29,900 bases of DNA from an uncultured Collinsella sp. (GCA_902478995.1 CABSNF010000015.1:1-29900), one strand, 5' to 3'. Numbered from the stretch's first letter, positions 6,505 through 15,159 are shown. The notes: generated by a model not told the origin, from the sequence alone. Numbers and translations are program-made.

Positions 6505-7801
6505 TACCGCATCCGCAGCGCCCCGTGTACCCAAACGCGTCGCCGCCGTTATCCTTAACTCGCTCAAGGGCGGCGTGGTCCCGCGCATCGGCCTTCCCTA
6601 TATCACCGTGGGTCGCGAGGTCGAGATTCGCGCCCTGCTCACCGATTTGAGTCTCATCGCCGATGGCGGCGCGAGCTTCCGCTTCTTAGTCGGTCGCTAC
6701 GGCGCCGGCAAGAGCTTCTTGCTTCAGACCATCCGAACGCATGCCATGGGCGAGGGATTCGTCGTCGCTGATGCCGACCTTTCCCCTGATCGCCGCCTGC
6801 AGGGCGGTCAGGGACAGGGCCTTGCCACCTATCGCGAGCTCATCCGCAACATATCGACCAAGACGCGCCCCGAGGGCGGCGCGCTCAACCTTATTCTGGA
6901 TCGCTGGGTCGCCTCGTGTGCCGACGCCGACGAGTCTGCCGTCAATGCCCAACTGGCCCCACTCGAGGAAATGGTCCACGGCTTCGACTTCGCCCGCATG
7001 CTCCGCCGCTACCGCGCGGCCGTATCCGAAGGCGATGAAGAAGCTATGAGCCGCGTGACCAAATGGATTCGCGGCGAGTACCGTACCAAGAGTGAGGCAC
7101 GCGCCGAGCTGGGCTCCTCGACCATCATCAGCGATGACGACTGGTACGACTACGTTAAGCTCATTGCGCGCTTTTTGGTCTGCAGCGGCTACAAGGGCAT
7201 GCTGGTGCTCATCGACGAGCTCGTGAATCTGTATAAGATTCCCAACGCCATCACACGCCAATACAACTACGAGAAGATCCTGACCATGTACAACGACACG
7301 CTCCAGGGCAAGGCGCAGTACCTGGGCATGATCATGGGCGGCACGCCAACCTCCATCGAAGACCGCCGCCGTGGCGTGTTCTCCTACGAGGCCCTGCGAA
7401 GTCGACTCGCTCAGGGCCGCTTTGCACGCGAGGACCTTAAGGACATGCTCGCGCCCATCATCCGCCTGCAGCCACTCACCTACGAGGAGTTGCTGGTGCT
7501 GATCGAAAAACTCATGCAGATCCATGCCGGATACTTTGGCTGGACGCCCACGCTTACCGAGAACGACTTGGTAGACTTTCTCAAGATTGAGTTTGGCCGC
7601 GTGGGAGCCGATACGCACTTGACGCCGCGTGAGGTCATCCGTGACTTTATCGAGCTGCTCGACATCCTATGCCAAAACCCCGACGCCAACGTGGCCGAGT
7701 TGCTGCAAAGCGTCGGCGGCGACGCGCTGGTGCCGGCAGCCGCAACAGACGACACCGGCACCGCGGACGACGACCGCAACTTTGCCGAATTCACCATCTA
7801 A
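6497..7801 (+). CDS. sngB: BrxD-like P-loop ATPase (DUF2791), Shango SngB-like
   Basis: This 434-aa protein has a Walker A motif GRYGAGKS at 66-73, preceded by the typical GLPYITVGREVEIRALL entry, and a Walker B strand MLVLIDEL at 235-242. QYNYEKILTMYNDTLQGKAQYLGMIMGGTP (255-284) followed by RGVFSYEALRSRL is characteristic of the DUF2791/BrxD family of BREX and related defence systems. It should bind and hydrolyse ATP, probably as a multimer regulating or loading the helicase onto DNA. ATG 6497 lies inside the end of the TerB gene, so translation is coupled. The C-terminal 40 residues are a low-complexity acidic tail (AAATDDTGTADDDR). The stop codon abuts a REP-like palindrome. Confidence 0.88.
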   Translation: MSDTASAAPRVPKRVAAVILNSLKGGVVPRIGLPYITVGREVEIRALLTDLSLIADGGASFRFLVGRYGAGKSFLLQTIRTHAMGEGFVVADADLSPDRRLQGGQGQGLATYRELIRNISTKTRPEGGALNLILDRWVASCADADESAVNAQLAPLEEMVHGFDFARMLRRYRAAVSEGDEEAMSRVTKWIRGEYRTKSEARAELGSSTIISDDDWYDYVKLIARFLVCSGYKGMLVLIDELVNLYKIPNAITRQYNYEKILTMYNDTLQGKAQYLGMIMGGTPTSIEDRRRGVFSYEALRSRLAQGRFAREDLKDMLAPIIRLQPLTYEELLVLIEKLMQIHAGYFGWTPTLTENDLVDFLKIEFGRVGADTHLTPREVIRDFIELLDILCQNPDANVAELLQSVGGDALVPAAATDDTGTADDDRNFAEFTI

Positions 7802-7853
7802 CCTGCCAAAAAGGGACAGGTTTATTTTGGTAGGTTTTATCTGGGCAAACGCC
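7801..7853. repeat. REP-like palindrome, copy B (between sngB and sngC)
   Basis: ACCTGCCAAAA (7801-7811) and TTTTGGTAGGT (7825-7835) pair with one mismatch around a loop containing GGGACAGG. The palindrome and the adjacent ATCTGGGCAAACG (7840-7852) recur in reverse orientation at 29761-29812, with about six differences over 52 bases. Short size, no ORF and intergenic position fit a REP/MITE-type repeat. Lying inside an operon, the hairpin may attenuate or stabilise transcript between the ATPase and helicase genes. Confidence 0.75.
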
Positions 7854-7917
7854 GATGTTGCAAGATATCGAACCGTTGCCCGTTGCGTTGATCAGCCCGT
7901 TGATGAGAGGAGGCCCC

Positions 7918-10362
7918 GTGAACGCCTTTGACCGCTACGCCCCGTTTATCCAAGACTTCATCTACTCCCACGATTGGGAGAGCCTGCGTTCCATCCAGGT
8001 TGCGGCGGCAGATGCCATCTTCAACACGCAAGACAATGTGCTCCTGACGGCATCCACGGCATCTGGCAAAACCGAGGCAGCCTTCTTTCCCATCCTGACC
8101 GAGTTTTGGGAGAACCCGCCCGCAAGCGTTGGCGCCCTCTATATTGGCCCCCTCAAGGCACTCATCAACGACCAGTTCGTTCGCCTCAACGATCTGTGCG
8201 AAGAGGCCGATATCCCCGTCTGGCACTGGCACGGCGATGTCTCGCAGTCGCACAAGGCCAAGCTCATCAAAAAGCCGAGCGGTATCCTACAGATTACGCC
8301 CGAATCACTCGAGGCACTCCTGATCCACAAGCACATGGCAATCCCGCGCATGTTCTGCGACCTGCGCTATGTGGTCATCGACGAGGTCCATTCGCTTATG
8401 CGCGGCGATCGAGGTGGGCAGACGCTCTGCCTTATTGAGCGACTCTCGCGCATGGCCGGCGTACAGCCTCGCCGCATTGGCCTTTCGGCCACCATCGGCG
8501 ACCCCGAGCACACGGGCGCCTTCCTGTCGCAGGGGACGGGACGCGACTGCGTCATTCCCCGCTTTGAAGAACCGCGCCGCGTGTGGCGCATCTCCATGGA
8601 GCACTTCTACAACTCGGGTCCCCAGGCGCAGCAGCGGGGATTCGAGAGCATGGGTCCGCAGGAAGCTGAGGTGCTCGCATGCGAGCGCATTGAGGCGGCA
8701 CCAACCGCGGCACTGCCCGTCAGCACCCAAGACATGCGCCATAGTGGGCAACTCACACAGGAGGAGCGCCGTCAACGTCGCGAGCAGGCACGGGGCAAGG
8801 CCGCTTCCAAGGACCGTCGCACTTCGTCAGCCCCCGAGGGCGAGGTCGACATCCCGCAGGCAACCGAACAGGCACTGCTCAACCCCACCGACACCGCACC
8901 CGACAACGCCGACCCCGGCATGGGCTACATCTTTGAGCATACGCGCGGCCGCAAGTGCCTGGTCTTTGCCAACTCGCGCGAGGAGGCAGAGGCCGTGTGC
9001 TCCATGCTGCGCAGCTACTGCGAAATTCGACACGAACCCGACCGCTTTCTAATCCATCATGGCAACCTCTCGGCATCGCTACGCGAGACCGCCGAGGAGC
9101 TCATGCGCGACGAGGAACAGGCACAGACAACCGTCACCACCTCCACGCTGGAGCTCGGCATTGATATCGGTCGCCTGGAGCGCGCGTTTCAGATTGATGC
9201 ACCGTTTACCGTCAGCTCCTTTTTGCAGCGCATGGGGCGCACGGGACGCCGCGATCTTCCGCCTGAGATGTGGTTTGTCATGCGCGAGGAAGAGCCCGAG
9301 CCACGCACGATGATGCCTGAAACGATACCTTGGAAACTCCTACAGGGTATCGCGCTCGTACAACTCTATCGCGAGGAAAAGTGGGTCGAGCCGCCCGAGC
9401 TCGATCGACTCCCCTACAGCCTGCTCTACCACCAGACTATGTCGACGCTTGCCAGCACCGGCGAACTCACGCCGGCAGAGCTTGCCCAGCGCGTGCTCAC
9501 GCTCAGCTATTTCCACCGCGTCTCGACCGATGACTATCGCGTACTGCTGCGCCACCTCATCAAGATCGACCACATCCAGGTCACCGAGGGCGGCGGGCTG
9601 ATCGTGGGCCTCGCGGGCGAGCGCATCATTAACAACTTTAAGTTCTACGCCGTGTTCCAGGAAAACGAAGAGTTCACCGTTCGCAGCGAGTCGGCCGAGT
9701 TGGGCACGATCGTCAATCCGCCACCGCCCGGTGAGCGCATCGCCATCGCCGGACACTGCTGGATTGTCGAGGAAGTGGACTGGAAGCGTCATACCGTCTT
9801 TGCCACGCAGGTCAAGGGCCGTGTGCCGGCCTACTTTGGCGACTGCCCCGGTGACATCAACACACATGTACTCGAGCGTATGCGCAGGGCGCTCAACGAG
9901 CATGCGGCATATCCGTACCTTATGGGCAACGCACGAGCACGCCTTGTGCAAGCCCGTCATACGGCCGAGATTTCGGGCGCGGGGACTAAACCGCTCATCA
10001 ACTTGGGCGGTGACACCTGGGTGCTCTTCCCCTGGCTGGGAAGCTATGCCTTCCTAGCGCTCGAACGTATGCTCAAGATTAAATGCGCCGCAGAGTTGGG
10101 CCTTCGCGGACTCGACCCGTCACGCCCGTACTTTATGCAGTTCAAGATGAAGGCCGACGAGGAGACGTTCTTTGAGGTGCTCGCCGCCGAGGCCGAGAAG
10201 AACTTCGACCCCATCGAGCTCGTCTATCCCGGCGAGGTGCCTTACTTTGATCGTTACGACGAGTTTGTTCCCGAGGAGCTCGTGCGCAAAGGCTTCGCCG
10301 AAGGCGTGCTCGACATCGAGGGTATGAAGCAGCGCGTCCTCAGCTGGCGCGACCATGCCTAA
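7918..10362 (+). CDS. sngC: Lhr-like DEAD/DEAH-box helicase, Shango SngC/BrxHI-like
   Basis: I start at GTG 7918 because GAGAGGAGG lies just upstream; an in-frame ATG at 7855 falls at the edge of the palindrome and has no binding site. The 814-aa protein is an SF2 helicase: Q-motif region SLRSIQVAAADAI (22-34), Walker A TASTASGKT (44-52), DEVH box (155-158), SAT motif (190-192), motif V TSTLELGIDIG (408-418) and motif VI QRMGRTGRR (437-445). The C-terminal half resembles the winged-helix and beta-barrel regions of Lhr/BrxHI helicases. A charged insertion at about 255-330 (QEERRQRREQARGKAASKDRR) separates the two RecA domains. It would act as an ATP-driven DNA translocase in the defence complex with the TerB and ATPase partners. 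Confidence 0.88.
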   Translation: MNAFDRYAPFIQDFIYSHDWESLRSIQVAAADAIFNTQDNVLLTASTASGKTEAAFFPILTEFWENPPASVGALYIGPLKALINDQFVRLNDLCEEADIPVWHWHGDVSQSHKAKLIKKPSGILQITPESLEALLIHKHMAIPRMFCDLRYVVIDEVHSLMRGDRGGQTLCLIERLSRMAGVQPRRIGLSATIGDPEHTGAFLSQGTGRDCVIPRFEEPRRVWRISMEHFYNSGPQAQQRGFESMGPQEAEVLACERIEAAPTAALPVSTQDMRHSGQLTQEERRQRREQARGKAASKDRRTSSAPEGEVDIPQATEQALLNPTDTAPDNADPGMGYIFEHTRGRKCLVFANSREEAEAVCSMLRSYCEIRHEPDRFLIHHGNLSASLRETAEELMRDEEQAQTTVTTSTLELGIDIGRLERAFQIDAPFTVSSFLQRMGRTGRRDLPPEMWFVMREEEPEPRTMMPETIPWKLLQGIALVQLYREEKWVEPPELDRLPYSLLYHQTMSTLASTGELTPAELAQRVLTLSYFHRVSTDDYRVLLRHLIKIDHIQVTEGGGLIVGLAGERIINNFKFYAVFQENEEFTVRSESAELGTIVNPPPPGERIAIAGHCWIVEEVDWKRHTVFATQVKGRVPAYFGDCPGDINTHVLERMRRALNEHAAYPYLMGNARARLVQARHTAEISGAGTKPLINLGGDTWVLFPWLGSYAFLALERMLKIKCAAELGLRGLDPSRPYFMQFKMKADEETFFEVLAAEAEKNFDPIELVYPGEVPYFDRYDEFVPEELVRKGFAEGVLDIEGMKQRVLSWRDHA

Positions 10363-10388
10363 GACCAGTCTTTTTGGGACGGGGAGAC

Positions 10389-11267
10389 TTACTTGTCGTG
10401 GAGGGCAGTGCCAAGGAAGTCGGCGTCGAAGGGCACGGCTTCGGCAAAGGCGTAGTCGCCGTCGCTGGCGATGAGCAGGTAGTTTTCCTCGCCGCCGAAC
10501 TCCGTATCGCCACAGGGGACCACCCAGGCGTGGGCGAACACCTCGAGCGCCGTGGCAGCGCAGTCGCGCAGGAACGTTACGTCGCTCCCCTCGTTTGCGC
10601 TCACGATATTGGCAACGTAGATACCCCCGGGATTCAGGCTGCCTCGCACCAAACGCAACGCCTCAACCGTCGCCAGCTTGCGTACGGGCTCGGCACCGCC
10701 AAAGCAATCGCTCACGACCACGTCGTAGCGACGATGTCCCACGCTCGTCACACCCAGATACGAACGCGCCTCGGCGGTAATAACCCTCAGGCGATCGCCA
10801 ACCGTACGCTCCAACTCCTCCAAATAGAACCAGCGGCGCGCCAGACGCGTAATCTCGGCATCGTACTCAATGACGTCCATGCGCAAGCCCGCGTGCGACA
10901 TCAGCGCAAATTTGGGATAGGCAAACCCGCCGCCACCTAGCATAAGCATACGGTCGATGCCGTGGCCATAAGCATCGCGCATCACATCCTCGGACTCAAA
11001 CACGTCGTCAAACGCACGATAGTACGCAAAGACGGGCTCCGCCCAACGTTCGCCAATGTAGCTTGCGCTTTGGTAGACGCCGCCTTGCACTAACACGCGA
11101 ATCTCGTCGCCGCTCTCATCGTGCACGCGCTTCACACGCGCCAACCCATTGCGGGTCCTCGCAACCTGCAGACAGGCAGCGCGAACAGCGACGGCAGCCG
11201 CACCAAGCGCCGCAGCTCCCAGGGCAACGCCGGCAACGACGCCAGCAGAAACACTTGGCTTGTTCAT
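10389..11267 (-). CDS. Spermidine-synthase-like (SpeE fold) protein with N-terminal membrane segment
   Basis: Residues 8-33 are a hydrophobic Ala/Gly-rich segment, probably a membrane anchor. The rest is a Rossmann domain of the spermidine synthase family: MLMLGGGGFAYPKFAL (107-122), the acidic ribose-binding strand MDVIEYD (130-136) and YDVVVSDCFGG. The catalytic GGGDG and D-x-x-DP patterns of real aminopropyltransferases are absent, so polyamine synthesis is doubtful; an SAM-dependent transfer or a non-catalytic role is equally possible. The ATG follows the stop codon of elp3 directly, and the AAAGGAG binding site is inside the end of elp3, so the two are co-translated. The gene converges on the helicase gene with a 26-base gap. 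Confidence 0.8.
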   Translation of the reverse strand: MNKPSVSAGVVAGVALGAAALGAAAVAVRAACLQVARTRNGLARVKRVHDESGDEIRVLVQGGVYQSASYIGERWAEPVFAYYRAFDDVFESEDVMRDAYGHGIDRMLMLGGGGFAYPKFALMSHAGLRMDVIEYDAEITRLARRWFYLEELERTVGDRLRVITAEARSYLGVTSVGHRRYDVVVSDCFGGAEPVRKLATVEALRLVRGSLNPGGIYVANIVSANEGSDVTFLRDCAATALEVFAHAWVVPCGDTEFGGEENYLLIASDGDYAFAEAVPFDADFLGTALHDK

Positions 11268-13175
11268 CTAGAGCTCCTTTTGCAGATAAAGGCCATGGTC
11301 ATAAAATCCAAGATGGCGATAATACTCGCGCGTACCGATCGCGCTGATCACGTTGATGTGCGTATAGCCGGCATCACGAGCTATCTGGCACGCACGCTCC
11401 ACCAGCGACCGCCCCAGCCCATGATGCTGAGCCGCCTGACCTTGATCACCCACGTGCGCCGCCATGCCATACACGTGCACCTCGCGAATCATCGCCTCGT
11501 CGGGCGTCGTCGGCAACTCGTCCGCATGTGTGGCAACAAACAAATGGTCGGGCAGAGACAGGCGCAAAAAGCCCGCGATCTTGCCCCGCGGCGTCACCCA
11601 CTGCAAAAAGCGTTCACGCGTCACCGGCGTCTCGTACGCCACTTCCTCATCAAGGGTCAACTCGTCCAGGTCGGCACCCGCTGTGCTGATCTCGCGAAAG
11701 CGAATCTCGCGCACCACCGCGCCTTCTCCACGAGCCGCCAAGCGGTTCTCGACGAGCTGACGCAGGTTGGGCTTCTTGTTGCCCACCATGATGTCGTCGG
11801 AGCTAAAATCGCGGATCATGCGACTGATACGGCAGAACGCCGGCGTCACCACGATGTCGTCGGCCAACACATCGAGCAGTTCTTCCTCGGTATAGGGGCG
11901 CCACTCGCCACGCTCGTAACAGTCCACCAGACGCGAGCCCTCGATGAGCGCGCACGGGTAGACCTTGACCTCGTCGGGCATGAAGGCCCCTTCGGTCATA
12001 AAGCGCTCGTAGTCATGCTTGTCCCCCTCGGGCGTGGCGCCCAACAAGTTGAGCATAAAGTGCGCGTGGATCTTAAAGCCAAACAGGCGTGCAAGCGAAA
12101 ACGCCCGCTCGATCTGCGCCACCGAAATGCGACGCTCGTTGATATCGAGCAAGTGCTGGTCGAGACTCTGGATACCCATCTGAATCTTGGTGCAACCCAG
12201 GCGGCGGATGAGCGTGAGAGCCTGCGGCGTTACGGCATCGGGGCGCGTCTCGATAACGAGCCCCACCACGCGATGCTTCGCCGTCTCGTTGATGCGCTGC
12301 TGACGCTCGAGCTCCTCCATCGTTGCCGTCTGCCACTCGGCGACCTCGCCCCACGGCGTACCGGGGCCGTACAGACGACGCACCGCACGGTTATAGCCGC
12401 CCACGGCAGCATCCACACGCCCCTGCTCGCCGGCAACACCTGCTGCAAGCTCGACCTCGTCTGTCGCAATGCCGGCAGCCCGATAGCGCTCGCGGCGCTC
12501 TGTTACCACCGGCGGCAGGGCATCAGCGGGAGCGTCATCGAGCAGGCGCCCCGCCTCGGCACGGCTGATGCCCGGACGCGCCAACATGGGGTTGGCCGCC
12601 ACGCCGGCGACGGCATCGTCATTGAGCGCACGGAAAAGTTCCGACATAAACCACGTCTGATACCCTTGCGGATAGTCGCTCCAGGTGCCACCGAGCACGA
12701 TGAGCTCTATCTTGTCGGTCGCATGCCCCATCTGCGAAAGCGCCGTCAAACGGGCACTCACCTGCAGATACGGATCGAAGCAATTTTGCTCCGCACGGGC
12801 ACACGCCGGCTCAGCGTGCAGATAGCTCTTGGGCATGCGCAGGTCGTTGGGGCAAAACAGGCAATCGCCCGAGCACGGCCACGGCTTGGTGATGACGGTA
12901 ATGGTCGCCACGCCCGAAGCCGTGCGGCGCGGCTTCATGCACAACACCTGCAGCAGTTGACGCTCCAGATCGGAATCGACATTCCACCCAGCCCAACGAG
13001 CCGGCTCCTCACGTTTTACCCGCTGGTAGAACGGCAGCAGACGGCGCTTGGCCAAATCGCGTTTGTCGGCACCCTCACGGCGCGCCTCGGCATGTATCAG
13101 TTTGACGAGCGCTTTGTCGTCCACGGTCTCGCCGCGACGCAGAGCCTCGAGTATGTTCAAGATAATCTGTTCCAT
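11268..13175 (-). CDS. elp3: Elp3-family tRNA U34 modification enzyme (radical SAM/GNAT)
   Basis: This 635-aa protein joins a radical SAM domain to a C-terminal acetyltransferase domain. The iron-sulfur motif CSGDCLFCP (C101, C105, C108) has the C-x3-C-x2-C spacing of the family. LGGTWSDYP (161-169), GLVIETRPD (305-313) and KIQMGIQSLD follow in Elp3 order. The C-terminal part contains QHHGLGRSLVERACQIA, an acetyl-CoA loop, and ends REYYRHLGFYDHGLYLQKEL. Elp3 makes 5-carboxymethyluridine at the tRNA wobble position; bacterial Elp3 works without the other Elongator subunits. Length exceeds the usual ~550 because of an Ala/Arg-rich insertion at about 190-280. The gene is first in a two-gene minus-strand operon. 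Confidence 0.93.
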   Translation of the reverse strand: MEQIILNILEALRRGETVDDKALVKLIHAEARREGADKRDLAKRRLLPFYQRVKREEPARWAGWNVDSDLERQLLQVLCMKPRRTASGVATITVITKPWPCSGDCLFCPNDLRMPKSYLHAEPACARAEQNCFDPYLQVSARLTALSQMGHATDKIELIVLGGTWSDYPQGYQTWFMSELFRALNDDAVAGVAANPMLARPGISRAEAGRLLDDAPADALPPVVTERRERYRAAGIATDEVELAAGVAGEQGRVDAAVGGYNRAVRRLYGPGTPWGEVAEWQTATMEELERQQRINETAKHRVVGLVIETRPDAVTPQALTLIRRLGCTKIQMGIQSLDQHLLDINERRISVAQIERAFSLARLFGFKIHAHFMLNLLGATPEGDKHDYERFMTEGAFMPDEVKVYPCALIEGSRLVDCYERGEWRPYTEEELLDVLADDIVVTPAFCRISRMIRDFSSDDIMVGNKKPNLRQLVENRLAARGEGAVVREIRFREISTAGADLDELTLDEEVAYETPVTRERFLQWVTPRGKIAGFLRLSLPDHLFVATHADELPTTPDEAMIREVHVYGMAAHVGDQGQAAQHHGLGRSLVERACQIARDAGYTHINVISAIGTREYYRHLGFYDHGLYLQKEL

Positions 13176-13189
13176 GACCCCATTGTAAA

Positions 13190-13225
13190 GGCAAAGGCGC
13201 CGGAGCCCGTCACGGCTCCGGCGCC
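13190..13225 (-). terminator. Hairpin between the DUF4097 gene and elp3
   Basis: GGCGCCGGAGCC (13196-13207) and GGCTCCGGCGCC (13214-13225) form a perfect 12-bp stem with a 6-base loop. On the minus strand it lies downstream of the DUF4097 stop and is followed by TTTGCCTTTA, a weak U-tract. It is therefore a likely terminator of the XRE/DUF4097 operon, placed just before elp3. Confidence 0.7.
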
Positions 13226-13273
13226 TCCATCAAACAGCGCAGCTATGGTGTATAAGTCTTCGATAACCGCCCG

Positions 13274-14173
13274 TCACTCTGAATCAAATGACATGTCGCC
13301 CGAACCGACCTCAAAACGATACGTGGCAGACTTGTCACCGTTATCGAATTCAAGATTCAAAATGGTCTCGCCGTCGTAGCCAAGCGGAAGGAAATCGCTC
13401 TCGAAGTCGCCGCTGCCCAAGGTGAGGCTCGCCTTAAAGCCCGTCGAGTTCGGAACCGTCATCTCCACATCGCCCGAGCCCACACTCACGTCCATCGACT
13501 TCGCGGGGGCCTGGTAAAGCTCGAACGTCACATCGCCCGAACCGACCTCAGCGCTGAGCGCATCAGTCACGCTGCCCGTAAACTCTACATCTCCCGCACC
13601 CAGGAAAAGGTCGAAACCATCACAGATGACACCGGCAATCCGCAGATCACCCGAGCCCACGTGCGCGTTGACTCCCTTCAGATGTTCGGCAACACGGCGC
13701 GGCAGCTCGACCGTAACTGAGCGATCGATTGCCTTACCGTCATCACTTCCAAACTGGGAAACCTTGAGCGTCGAGTCCTCGACGGATGCGATGTTCTGCG
13801 TCGCGGCCTTGGAGACATCCATGCCATTGGCAACGCGTCCCCGCTCGATAACGCGAGCCTTGTTGCCATCAACAACCTTGACGTCCACCGTAGCCGCATC
13901 GATATCGAAATCGAGGTAGCGGAACTCATCGGCATCAAAGGTCGCACTCGAAAGTTGCTGAGGCTGAGCGGAATAGTTACCGCTATCCAAGAGATCATCG
14001 TCGTCAAACATATCGTCAAAATCAGTCAAATGGCCAGATAGAATACCGGTCGTACGCACCATATCGGAATGAGCCAATAGCCGCGAGGCACCAAATACAA
14101 GCCCGATGATGAGCACAAACGCTCCGATGCCAACACCCAAGCGTACCTTGGATTCATGCGAAAGCTTCATCAT
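13274..14173 (-). CDS. DUF4097-type membrane-anchored beta-repeat protein, 299 aa
   Basis: A single membrane helix (residues 11-33, LGVGIGAFVLIIGLVFGASRLLA) follows a basic N-terminus, so the bulk is probably extracellular. Residues about 60-299 form a beta-rich domain with six evenly spaced turns of the form [VL]G[SA]GD: VGSGDLRI, LGAGDVEF, VGSGDVTF, VGSGDVEM, LGSGDFES and VGSGDMSF. This is the pattern of DUF4097/DUF2807-like adhesin domains with a right-handed beta-helix. An Asp cluster at about 51-61 (DFDDMFDDDD) could bind calcium. The ATG overlaps the stop of the regulator gene (ATGATG), with GAGGGTGA as binding site, so the two are coupled. Likely an envelope-stress or surface protein controlled by its upstream partner. 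Confidence 0.85.
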   Translation of the reverse strand: MMKLSHESKVRLGVGIGAFVLIIGLVFGASRLLAHSDMVRTTGILSGHLTDFDDMFDDDDLLDSGNYSAQPQQLSSATFDADEFRYLDFDIDAATVDVKVVDGNKARVIERGRVANGMDVSKAATQNIASVEDSTLKVSQFGSDDGKAIDRSVTVELPRRVAEHLKGVNAHVGSGDLRIAGVICDGFDLFLGAGDVEFTGSVTDALSAEVGSGDVTFELYQAPAKSMDVSVGSGDVEMTVPNSTGFKASLTLGSGDFESDFLPLGYDGETILNLEFDNGDKSATYRFEVGSGDMSFDSE

Positions 14174-14892
14174 TCATCACCCTCTTTGACGACCGGCTCA
14201 GCGGTGGCCGCGGTAGCCACGTCAGCATCAGGTTCCGCAGAAGTATCCTTCCCCTGGGCCTTGACCGCCACCGGCGCCGAACCAACCTGAATATCCCCGC
14301 GTGCCCAATCGCCATCGAGCGCACGCGCCACCCAGTGATAGATGGGAATCGTAAAGAAGATCAGCGCGGCAAAGGGGCCGGCACCAAACAGGAACATCAG
14401 CAAAAAGAACAGCAGCCAGCACACGGCCCAATACGGGAACGACTGGAACGGCCCCTTCACCGGAGTCGAGCCAACCGCGCCGCCACTCGTCGCCTGCGCC
14501 GTAGCGGCATTGGCGGCCTGCGCACTCCAGCTTGCCGCTTGTGCCGCCTTGGCCGCAGCATCACTCGCCTGTGTTGCCGCCTCGGTGGCGCGCGCCGCCG
14601 CCTCATGGGTGCGAGCACGCTCTGCCGCCTCGGCCTCGCGCTGACGGGCGCGGTCCTCGTTCTCAAACTCGATATCGTCCTCGATCTCGTCGCTCGGATT
14701 GAGCAGCTCGTCCAGGCTCACGCCATAGAGTTTGGCGAGCGAGATTAGGTTCTCGGTATCGGGCGAGCTCTCCGCGCGTTCCCATTTACTGACCGCCTGG
14801 CGCGACAGCCCTAACTTTCGCGCCAGCCCTTCTTGGCTAAAACCCTTGCTGCGACGAAGGTCGGCGAGCCGCTGCGCAGTTTCTACATTCAT
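14170..14892 (-). CDS. XRE-family regulator with C-terminal membrane segments
   Basis: ATG 14892 is chosen because AGGAGG (14902-14897) precedes it and the HTH begins at once; a longer open frame upstream has no support. Residues 6-62 form a Cro/C1-type helix-turn-helix (RLADLRRSKGFSQEGLARKL, then LSRQAVSKWERAESSPD). Residues 68-135 are an Ala/Glu/Arg-rich coiled linker, and residues 154-188 hold two hydrophobic helices (YWAVCWLLFFLLMFLFG and PFAALIFFTIPIYHWVA). A DNA-binding head tethered to the membrane suggests it senses the envelope or its DUF4097 partner. The last 40 residues are acidic. It is divergent from the methyltransferase gene and probably controls its own operon. Confidence 0.88.
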   Translation of the reverse strand: MNVETAQRLADLRRSKGFSQEGLARKLGLSRQAVSKWERAESSPDTENLISLAKLYGVSLDELLNPSDEIEDDIEFENEDRARQREAEAAERARTHEAAARATEAATQASDAAAKAAQAASWSAQAANAATAQATSGGAVGSTPVKGPFQSFPYWAVCWLLFFLLMFLFGAGPFAALIFFTIPIYHWVARALDGDWARGDIQVGSAPVAVKAQGKDTSAEPDADVATAATAEPVVKEGDE

Positions 14893-15010
14893 GGTTCCTC
14901 CTATGTGATGCCAGCCGTGCCGCCGGACCGTTTTTGTTCTTAAGGCGCCTTGCACAGTTAAAAATCTATCCGCCACCGCCAAAAGCATGCCACCTATTCT
15001 AGTGAGATTT

Positions 15011-15041
15011 TTGACAACCGGCGGTTGCGGGTGCATATGAG
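15011..15041 (+). promoter_or_regulatory. Candidate promoter in the divergent XRE/methyltransferase gap
   Basis: TTGACA at 15011-15016 is a perfect -35 consensus; CATATG (17-base spacer) or TATGAG (19-base spacer, 15036-15041) could serve as -10. It would give the methyltransferase gene a leader of about 110 bases. A second, weaker pair, TTGTCC (15084-15089) and TAGTAT (15108-15113), lies closer to the gene. The rest of the 267-base gap shows no gene. Confidence 0.45.
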
Positions 15042-15159
15042 CTGCGGAAATGTGTCCAAACAAAGCAATGACCCGTAGCTTGGTTGTCCCCGTTGCAGCG
15101 TTAACGGTAGTATGGTCGTACTGTTTATTCCGCACCGCCAACGGAGGGAGTTCCGCGCC

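Noticed and set aside
7855..7917. ATG at 7855 as the helicase start
   Set aside because: It sits at the edge of the repeat without a ribosome-binding site, whereas GTG 7918 has GAGAGGAGG.
4744..10362. Interpretation as a BREX system
   Set aside because: BrxD-like and Lhr-like genes occur in BREX, but PglZ, PglX and BrxC are absent and TerB is present, which fits Shango better.
11121..13379. 752-residue plus-strand open frame opposite elp3
   Set aside because: Composition (His, Arg, Leu-rich) is typical of the complement of a high-GC gene; elp3 on the other strand has complete motifs.
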